From an uncultured Paracoccaceae bacterium (GTDB taxonomy: Bacteria > Pseudomonadota > Alphaproteobacteria > Rhodobacterales > Rhodobacteraceae), in NCBI GenBank assembly GCA_947503925.1, contig CANNFQ010000003.1:248001-312000 (forward strand): a stretch of 64,000 bases of DNA, read 5' to 3'. Position numbers and translations under genes: made by a program. The notes beneath the pieces are model-generated. The model was not told the origin of the DNA. It made no database searches and was given only the letters and a program-made list of their open reading frames with translations. Shown here in pieces: positions 55,485 through 60,599 of the stretch (positions are counted from its first letter, which is position 1; each line of letters starts with the position of its first letter).

Positions 55485-56897
55485 CTAACGCCGCCCCTTC
55501 CTTTTCTTCTTGTTCATCCAGAATGGCGGCACATCACCCGCCATCATGCAGCCGTATGGATCAATATAGTCCTCGATCTCGGCCAACCCGAACTGGTCGA
55601 TCTGACGCACCACATTGGCCGCGTTCTTGTAAGACGACGGCAATTCCGACGCGTCGATCCCGCCCGCAGGGAACCGGATATCAAGGCCCTTTGTCTCGGC
55701 CTCAAGCGCCTGCTGCGCCGTCATCTCGCCCATTCTGCGCTTGTGTTCGGAGCGCGAAAAGTTGCGCCCCGCCCCGTGCGGCGAAAAGCCCAGCGCATGA
55801 TCCGCATCCTTGCCACGCACAACCAAAACAGGTTCTGACATGTTCAGCGGGATCAGGGTCAGGCCTGTCGCATCCTGCGCATAATCGCCCCAGGCCGGGG
55901 TTGCCCCCTTGCCGTGGTAATACAGATCGCCGCGCCGGAAGACGAAGTTATGTTCGTTCCAGAACCGGTCACCGGGCTGCGCGCCGGACCCTTCCACAGT
56001 CGCCTGATGGATCGCGTTATGGTTCGCCTTGGTCCACTTGCGGATCAGTTGCAGGGCGGCCCAATAGTCCCGGCCGTCCTGCGTATCCGCCGGGATCCAG
56101 GCGTTCTGCTTGAGCGTATCGGGTGACAGTTTCTTGCGGTATTTTTCGGCCACCTCCATCCCCAATTTGTAAAGCACCGCCCCCGGCCCGCGAGAGCCGT
56201 GGTGCGTCACAATTGCCGTGCGCCCGGTGTTGCGGGACTTGCCCACAAACAGGAAATGGTTGCCATCGCCCTGGGTGCCCAGATGTTCGACCGCCATGCG
56301 CAAGATATTGGGATTGTTCAGGAAAGGGTTTTCCCTGAATTCATCCATCAGCTTTTGCGCCATGGTAAAGCGTTTGCCATTTGGGCGACCGCCGGGGCCA
56401 AAATGCGTGACCTTTTCTGCCGCATCCAACACCGCCTTGGGGTCAATCTCGCCCAGATCGGTCATCATGACTGAACAACAGATATCGGCCGAGTGCATGC
56501 CCGGATGAATCGCGTTTTTCGCCGCAACAACGCCGCCCACCGGGATCGTCCCGACAGGCCCCGCAGGGCAGGCATCCGGCATCACCGCAGCGGCCTGAAC
56601 CGTTGGCGTGCGTATGACAGCGATCATCGTTTCGCGCACCTGCGCGAGGTTCTGAACCTCATCAGGGTCATCGGAAGCTTCGATATTGAAATGAAACGGC
56701 ACATCGCCCGCCTTCTGCAAAGGCAGGGTGGGCGGTGGTGGCGGCGGCTTCATCCTGTCCAGTTTTGCCTTGATCTGGTCAAGCTCATAACCTGCCGCAG
56801 CAGCCGCCTGCGCAATCTCCAATGCGCGCCCGAACTCCTTGCCGGGGATGTGGCCCCATTCCTTGAGGGTCTCGCCTGTGATGTCTACTTTTGTCAT
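55485..56897 (-). CDS. rtcB: RNA-splicing ligase RtcB-like protein
   Basis: The 470-residue protein has the metal and GMP-site residues of RtcB: an Asp-Cys segment (HSADICCSVMM), DGNHFLFVG, HHGSRGPG and SPHGAGRNFSRSEHKRR with the guanylated His. It joins 2',3'-cyclic phosphate or 3'-phosphate RNA ends to 5'-OH ends using GTP. The ATG at 56897 overlaps the upstream stop (ATGA). It has an added N-terminal section (residues 1-60) with a six-proline run, longer than in typical RtcB. Confidence 0.93.
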   Translation of the reverse strand: MTKVDITGETLKEWGHIPGKEFGRALEIAQAAAAAGYELDQIKAKLDRMKPPPPPPTLPLQKAGDVPFHFNIEASDDPDEVQNLAQVRETMIAVIRTPTVQAAAVMPDACPAGPVGTIPVGGVVAAKNAIHPGMHSADICCSVMMTDLGEIDPKAVLDAAEKVTHFGPGGRPNGKRFTMAQKLMDEFRENPFLNNPNILRMAVEHLGTQGDGNHFLFVGKSRNTGRTAIVTHHGSRGPGAVLYKLGMEVAEKYRKKLSPDTLKQNAWIPADTQDGRDYWAALQLIRKWTKANHNAIHQATVEGSGAQPGDRFWNEHNFVFRRGDLYYHGKGATPAWGDYAQDATGLTLIPLNMSEPVLVVRGKDADHALGFSPHGAGRNFSRSEHKRRMGEMTAQQALEAETKGLDIRFPAGGIDASELPSSYKNAANVVRQIDQFGLAEIEDYIDPYGCMMAGDVPPFWMNKKKRKGRR

Positions 56898-57334
56898 TTG
56901 GTGTTTTCGCTTCTTCTTACGCCAATCCATCTTGTCGTTTTCGGATCGGGTTGGAACGTGTGGTACTCATAGCAGTCCGAGAACTGCGTGCCGACATGGG
57001 CGCCGCATGCGCAAATCCGATTGGGCCCATCAATGCCGGAGATATCGCAGCATCCCGCCAACCGTTTTGTGATTGGCGTCAAACCAACAGCTTCCGCCAG
57101 ATCGTCGAGGTGAACCCATGCCATATTTGCCGGAATGGTCGCACGGTGCATTTTTCCCTGCTTCACAATCGCATCCTTGTCGAGCAGCAGAACATGCCCG
57201 CGCGGCGTGACGGCTTCACCTTCAGCGAAGGTACACAAATTCTCCATAGCGTCCGAACTTGTAATCGGCGTCAGTGCTTTGGTCAGATCAGCGTCACAAG
57301 CGCTGCACTTCAGTAAGATGACCTCATTATTCAT
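56894..57334 (-). CDS. Cysteine-rich protein of the RNA-repair operon, unknown
   Basis: The 146-residue protein has CSAC near the N terminus and a later cluster (GCC, ICACG, SDC) that could hold one or two zinc ions. No family is recognised. It lies between the Y-RNA-like array and rtcB and is coupled to rtcB by a 4-bp overlap, so a role in RNA binding or repair is likely from context only. Confidence 0.75.
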   Translation of the reverse strand: MNNEVILLKCSACDADLTKALTPITSSDAMENLCTFAEGEAVTPRGHVLLLDKDAIVKQGKMHRATIPANMAWVHLDDLAEAVGLTPITKRLAGCCDISGIDGPNRICACGAHVGTQFSDCYEYHTFQPDPKTTRWIGVRRSENTK

Positions 57335-57362
57335 ATCCGTTCACTCTCAATTCAAACCAAGA

Positions 57363-57494
57363 CCGGAACAAGGCATTTGCAGGATGATTTTCCGCCACCG
57401 GATTGCTCCGGGCTGGGGTTGAACCAGCACGGGCCTTGTGGCCCAGGCCCTGAAAGGCCTCGCGTCTACCTGTAATCCTGACATTCATTTCCAA
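57363..57494 (-). ncRNA. Y-RNA-like unit Y8, permuted class II (Leu-like) tRNA body
   Basis: The outer helix is TTGGAA/TTCCGG and the inner helix CAGGAT/ATCCTG, followed by UACA as in all units; the 3' loop strand ends CCTTG. Between them is a Leu-like tRNA opened in the D loop: GGTAGACGCG, an AGGCC/GGCCT anticodon stem with a six-base loop, a long variable hairpin (GGGCC/GGCCC), and the T arm GCTGG-TTCAACC-CCAGC. The acceptor CCGGA/TCCGG is closed by a GCAA tetraloop, then TGGCGGAA of the D arm follows. No CCA end exists, so it cannot be charged. Confidence 0.8.
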
Positions 57495-57502
57495 AATCTG
57501 GG

Positions 57503-57579
57503 TCCGGGGGACAAGGGAAGCGTGAGATGCCTTTCGGCGACCGTTTTCTGCGATGTAATCCCACGGGCATTCCCCCGGA
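57503..57579 (-). ncRNA. Y-RNA-like unit Y7, short form
   Basis: The outer helix TCCGGGGGA/TCCCCCGGA pairs over nine bases, then AUGCCC, the inner helix GTGGGAT/ATCTCAC (one G-U), UACA, and the CCTTG strand. The insert of about 25 bases has no tRNA features. It keeps the shared stem architecture with a different helix sequence. Confidence 0.78.
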
Positions 57580-57726
57580 TGTGTTTCCTTTCATTTGTGC
57601 GAGGTGATGAGGGCAGTGCCCGGACCTCGGGGTGGGTGCGAAGCGCCCTCCCCATGGGGGAGGTCCGTGCGCTGCCCGGCGATGCCGGGCGGAACATTCC
57701 CTCCGCGCGCCACGCTCAAATTCATT
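57580..57726 (-). other. Structured non-coding spacer in the array
   Basis: This GC-rich 147-bp stretch has a long imperfect hairpin with 18-base arms (57611-57628 and 57660-57677) and a perfect GCCCGGC/GCCGGGC hairpin (57674-57690). No Y-type stem or tRNA is seen. It may be a processing or stability element of the transcript. Confidence 0.5.
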
Positions 57727-57802
57727 TGGTTGGAAAGGCAGGGCTCGAACCTGCGACCCACGGTACCAAAAACCGTTGCTCTACCAACTGAGCTACCTTC
57801 CA
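57727..57802 (-). tRNA. tRNA-Gln-like gene (anticodon UUG) inside the array
   Basis: A complete 76-base cloverleaf: acceptor TGGAAGG/CTTTCCA (one G-U), D arm TAGCTCAGTTGGTAGAGCA, anticodon stem ACGGT/ACCGT with loop TTTTGGT, T arm GCAGG-TTCGAGC-CCTGC, then ACCA. The loop gives UUG (Gln), in line with the U1-A72 pair. G37 is unusual for tRNA-Gln, where A is expected. It is co-oriented with the operon. It could be a working tRNA, a decoy, or the parent type of the permuted units. Confidence 0.85.
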
Positions 57803-57807
57803 ATGGT

Positions 57808-57870
57808 GGAGGACAAGGGTTCAGTGAGACGCTGACATTTTCAAAGATGTAGTCCCACAGGCATTCCTCC
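57808..57870 (-). ncRNA. Y-RNA-like unit Y6, minimal form between two tRNAs
   Basis: Outer helix GGAGGA/TCCTCC, AUGCCU, inner helix GTGGGAC/GTCTCAC (one G-U), UACA, and CCCTTG on the 3' side. The insert is only about 15 bases. It lies in the 75-bp gap between the Gln-like and Pro-like tRNA genes. Confidence 0.75.
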
Positions 57871-57877
57871 GGTTGGG

Positions 57878-57954
57878 TGGTCAGGGATAGAGGATTCGAA
57901 CCTCCGGCCTCTGCAATCCGAATGCAGCACTCTACCAGACTGAGCTAATCCCTG
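57878..57954 (-). tRNA. tRNA-Pro-like gene (anticodon CGG) inside the array
   Basis: A complete 77-base cloverleaf: acceptor CAGGGAT/ATCCCTG, D arm TAGCTCAGTCTGGTAGAGTG, anticodon stem CTGCA/TGCAG with loop TTCGGAT (anticodon CGG), T arm GGAGG-TTCGAAT-CCTCT, then ACCA. C1-G72 suits Pro, but A37 replaces the G expected in tRNA-Pro. It might be a normal tRNA recruited into the operon or a specialised substrate. Confidence 0.86.
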
Positions 57955-58042
57955 GCCGTTTTGATCCCAAACGGGGCCTTGGTGGGCGACGCGGTTTTAG
58001 CATCGCGCATTTCGGTCCCGCAAGGGGGTGATCATGATGCCC
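57955..58042 (-). other. Non-coding spacer between Y5 and the Pro-like tRNA
   Basis: About 88 bases with short hairpins and one CCCTTG and one AATGC string but no pairable two-helix stem. It may be a decayed ninth unit; I cannot support more. Confidence 0.4.
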
Positions 58043-58169
58043 CGGCGACAAGTATCTGGCGAAACGTTACGCGCTCTATCCATCTGAGCTATCCCGTCAT
58101 GGTAACGGGAGTGGGATTCGAACCCACGACCTCGACATTCGTAGTGTAGTTCCACCAAGGCATTCGCCA
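58043..58169 (-). ncRNA. Y-RNA-like unit Y5, permuted tRNA body opened in the anticodon loop
   Basis: Outer helix TGGCGA/TCGCCG, then AUGCCUU, inner helix GGTGGAAC/GTTTCGCC, and UACA. The insert is a 3' tRNA half (T arm GTGGG-TTCGAAT-CCCAC) followed by a 5' half with a whole D arm (TAGCTCAGATGGATAGAGC). The acceptor TCCCGT/ACGGGA is closed by a seven-base loop that still contains ACCA, apparently the relic of a discriminator plus CCA end. The Ro-type stem replaces the anticodon loop. Confidence 0.82.
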
Positions 58170-58182
58170 GAGCTGTTTCGGG

Positions 58183-58320
58183 TCCGGCAACAAGGGATGG
58201 GTGAAACGAAGGGGAACTGCTCTACCAGCTGAGCTACATCGCTCCGGTTGTCCCGGCTGCGATGGCGGGGTTCGAACCCGCGACCAATTCATTAATGTAG
58301 TTCCACCAGCATTTGCCGGA
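58183..58320 (-). ncRNA. Y-RNA-like unit Y4, permuted tRNA body opened in the anticodon loop
   Basis: The outer helix TCCGGCAA/TTGCCGGA is perfect over eight bases; inner helix GGTGGAAC/GTTTCACC; UACA and CCCTTG are present. The tRNA body has T arm GCGGG-TTCGAAC-CCCGC and D arm TAGCTCAGCTGGTAGAGC. The acceptor CATCGC/GCGATG is sealed by a small CCGG-GACAA-CCGG hairpin. The anticodon stem is reduced to GTTC/GAAT and leads straight into the Ro-type stem. Confidence 0.82.
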
Positions 58321-58331
58321 AGTTTCAGGTT

Positions 58332-58477
58332 CGGCGACAAGGATAAAGAAACAGTTCGGGGTCCCGCCCCCTTCCCTGCGGGGAAGGTTTTCCGTCTGGG
58401 CGCCGGCAAGGAGAGGAGTTGAACCTACTCGGATGATCCCGCTTGGTGCTGCAATGTAGTTCCTTTGGCATTCGCCA
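58332..58477 (-). ncRNA. Y-RNA-like unit Y3, partial tRNA features plus extra hairpins
   Basis: Outer helix TGGCGA/TCGCCG and inner helix AAAGGAAC/GTTTCTTT, in which the GGTG/CACC pairs of the other units are replaced by AAAG/CTTT with pairing kept. UACA and CCTTG are present. The insert has a T-arm-like segment (TTCAACT loop, one mismatch in the stem) and a perfect CCTTCCC/GGGAAGG hairpin. There is no full tRNA fold. Confidence 0.75.
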
Positions 58478-58490
58478 GATTATCAAGGCT

Positions 58491-58581
58491 TGGCAACAAG
58501 GGTTTGGTGAAACACCCCCTCGCGCGCATCCCTGCGGGACGACCTTCGAGAGCCCTGATGTAGTTCCACCGGCATTTGCCA
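58491..58581 (-). ncRNA. Y-RNA-like unit Y2, no tRNA body
   Basis: Outer helix TGGCAA/TTGCCA, AUGCC, inner helix GGTGGAAC/GTTTCACC, UACA, and CCCTTG. The insert forms a small TCCC-GCA-GGGA hairpin between CTCTCG and CGCGAG stretches. It has the Ro-type stem but no T, D or anticodon arm. Confidence 0.77.
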
Positions 58582-58601
58582 TGCTGTTTTCTCTTTCGGT
58601 T

Positions 58602-58726
58602 CCGGCGACAATCGGGGGCGAAACGATAACTGAGCTACATCATTTCCATGATGGCGAGAGTTGAACCCGCGACCTCTGATCCATTGGACCAGCGCTCTAC
58701 CCTGTAGTTCCACCGGCATTCGCCGG
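58602..58726 (-). ncRNA. Y-RNA-like unit Y1, permuted tRNA body opened in the D loop
   Basis: Outer helix CCGGCGA/TCGCCGG, AUGCC, inner helix GGTGGAAC/GTTTCGCC, UACA. The insert reads D-arm 3' side (GGTAGAGC), anticodon stem CTGGT/ATCAG with loop CCAATGG lacking U33, T arm GCGGG-TTCAACT-CTCGC, acceptor CATCAT/ATGATG closed by a GGAA tetraloop, then the D-arm 5' side TAGCTCAG. So the tRNA is circularly permuted, its acceptor sealed, and the Ro-type stem leaves from the D loop. Confidence 0.83.
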
Positions 58727-58865
58727 GTTTGATTCCTTTCCTTCCAATCGGCGTCCTACGTTGATTTGGACGACATGGCCGTCTCGCCATGGCGTGACGT
58801 GACCCACGCATTTCCGAGAGTTTCTTTTCCTTTGGATGGGTCAGGCGCATCCGCCTGACCCGTTC
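58727..58865 (-). other. Leader of the array after rsr, several hairpins
   Basis: Just after the rsr stop is a perfect nine-base-pair hairpin (GGTCAGGCG/CGCCTGACC, 58839-58860) with no T tract. It is followed by three smaller hairpins (GCGTG/CACGC, CATGGC/GCCATG, CGTCC/GGACG). It may set a processing boundary between the rsr mRNA and the small RNAs. A GGAAATGCGTGGG string hints at a decayed unit. Confidence 0.5.
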
Positions 58866-60422
58866 TTAAACATCCACGGCCTCGATCTGGCCAACCCAGT
58901 GGTCCGGGCCCATCTCCCCGCTCGAGAAAGCGGCGATCTGGTCAAAGACACTGTCCGAGAACCCGCCGATGTTCAGCACATCGGCACGCTCTTTCGCCTG
59001 GGTCGTCCCGTATGGGGCGATATCGATGCAGACCAGTTTGGCCTTCGGGTTCCGCTTTTTCAGCTTCTCCCACATTTGCACCATCACCGTCCCGGCATTG
59101 CCGTACTGGTTATGCGCCCAGGACTGGTTGTCCGAGACGATGATCACCAGATCCGGGGCACGCCCCTTGGCCAGCAACCATTCCAGCGGTGCCGCGCAGT
59201 TGGTCCCGCCGCCCCACTGATCCGCCAAACGCGCCGCGTTTGTCAGGATCGTGTCGCGTGGTTCCAGCCGCACATCACGCACCTTCACCTCGAACGGCAG
59301 CACCGTTGCGGATGGGTTGCGCCGCAGCACAGCCGCAGACACCAGACCAGCCACATCCACGAACCGTGTCGCTGTTGTGGCCCCCTTGCGGTAGCCGGTC
59401 ACAGCGCCGGACATGGACCCGGACACATCCGGGGCAACAACCACCTGACCGCGCAGCTTTGGTACGTTTTGCACCGAAAGCTCCATCGCGTCATGCAGCG
59501 CCTCCCGGATATCCTCCGGCATCTCCGCAGACATGGCCTGGTAGGCCGTCATCAGCTGGTACGGGAACACCCGTGCCTTGGCGATCAGCGCCGGATCACG
59601 CAGACGATCTGCGATCATGCGCCGCATCTTCGGCAGGGCCAGAACCCCGTGCCGCAGGAACGTGTTCAGGTTCATACGGGTCATCTGCCAGGATGCGTTC
59701 TCAGCAATCTTTGCCCACTGTTTCGTAGACAATTCAAGCTGCGTCAGCATCTGGAACGGAACGTTTGGCACGCGGCCACGGCCCGTTTTCTTGAACCGCA
59801 GGAAGTCCTGCACATTTTCCGGCAGCAATGCGACGTCACATGGCCGACCGATGATCCACGCAAACAGCGCGTCTCGCGCCTTCGAGGAAGGCTTCGGGTG
59901 GACCATCTTGATCACATCCGCCAGCGACGGGTCGTTGCCGACATTCGCCTGCAGGATCGCCCGGTCGGCCGCTTCGTTCAGCCAATTGGCTACCAGCCGC
60001 TTTGGCGCAGAGCCAAGCGATTTCCGCCCGGTTTGCCCCGACCGCATGATCTGCACAAAGGTGCGCAGCATCTTGCCGTTATCCACAACACGCCCAAAGA
60101 CGCGCTGGAACAGGATCGGGTCACGGGCCGACAGAACCGCCAGCAACAGGGCGGGCATATCTTTCATATGGCCCTGTTGCCGGGTGTAGACCGCTGCCTT
60201 TGCAAGAAAGGACGGATCAACCTTTTGCGCCAATTCCAGCGTGCGGGACAGTTCCTGCATCGGGTCCTGGTAGAATGTCTGCCCAAACGTGCCGGTCATC
60301 GCCAGCTGCGCCAAGGCATGCGCATCGGAATAGGTATAGGCCGGTGCCCCCGCCAGATTCGTAGCAGAAGCTGCCGGAAGCAACCGGCCTTTCATCGATG
60401 CAAACACGGATTTGTTTGCCAT
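58866..60422 (-). CDS. rsr: Ro60/TROVE domain protein (Rsr)
   Basis: The 518-residue protein is a bacterial Ro60: an N-terminal HEAT-type TROVE ring (about 1-330) and a C-terminal von Willebrand A domain. The vWA metal site is PDVSGSMSG near residue 345, with later TNCAAP and IVSDNQSW. Ro60 binds Y RNAs and misfolded RNAs and works with exoribonucleases in RNA turnover. It is the first gene of the operon, divergent from rtcR, and the array that follows encodes its likely RNA partners. Confidence 0.95.
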   Translation of the reverse strand: MANKSVFASMKGRLLPAASATNLAGAPAYTYSDAHALAQLAMTGTFGQTFYQDPMQELSRTLELAQKVDPSFLAKAAVYTRQQGHMKDMPALLLAVLSARDPILFQRVFGRVVDNGKMLRTFVQIMRSGQTGRKSLGSAPKRLVANWLNEAADRAILQANVGNDPSLADVIKMVHPKPSSKARDALFAWIIGRPCDVALLPENVQDFLRFKKTGRGRVPNVPFQMLTQLELSTKQWAKIAENASWQMTRMNLNTFLRHGVLALPKMRRMIADRLRDPALIAKARVFPYQLMTAYQAMSAEMPEDIREALHDAMELSVQNVPKLRGQVVVAPDVSGSMSGAVTGYRKGATTATRFVDVAGLVSAAVLRRNPSATVLPFEVKVRDVRLEPRDTILTNAARLADQWGGGTNCAAPLEWLLAKGRAPDLVIIVSDNQSWAHNQYGNAGTVMVQMWEKLKKRNPKAKLVCIDIAPYGTTQAKERADVLNIGGFSDSVFDQIAAFSSGEMGPDHWVGQIEAVDV

Positions 60423-60567
60423 TTCACTCTCGTCCTTCTTCGTTTCAGTGATGCTGTTTTCGTGGATTTTGAGGGTTGGGCGAAGAAAAATCGCATTCGC
60501 CTTAAGTCACTGTTTTTATTGGAGTATTTTTGGCAAAATGATAATGACTACAGAATTTACGATTTAC

Positions 60568-60595
60568 ACGGATATTACTTTATCCGTATGGATAA
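60568..60595. promoter_or_regulatory. Overlapping dyads in the rtcR/rsr intergenic region
   Basis: ACGGATA and TATCCGT (60568-60574, 60581-60587) form a perfect dyad around six bases. A second dyad TTATCC-GTAT-GGATAA overlaps it, so three GGATA half-sites lie in alternating orientation just before rtcR. They are good candidates for RtcR binding or autoregulation, about 150 bp from rsr. Confidence 0.5.
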
Positions 60596-60599
60596 TCTT

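Noticed and set aside
58043..58320. Functional permuted tRNA genes that would mature to chargeable tRNAs
   Set aside because: The acceptor ends are sealed by tight loops, anticodon stems are reduced or broken, and only Y5 keeps an ACCA. A Y-RNA-like tRNA mimic explains the stem and loops better.
57363..58726. The repeated segments as a CRISPR array or simple direct repeats
   Set aside because: The shared parts are two paired strands around different inserts, with covarying helices and unequal spacing. There are no constant repeats with unique spacers of fixed length.
60423..60599. A sigma-54 (-24/-12) promoter for rsr
   Set aside because: Both strands were scanned for GG-N10-GC in a TTGGCAC-like context. 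A TTGGCA near 60530 and a TTGGGCG near 60475 exist, but neither has GC at the right distance.
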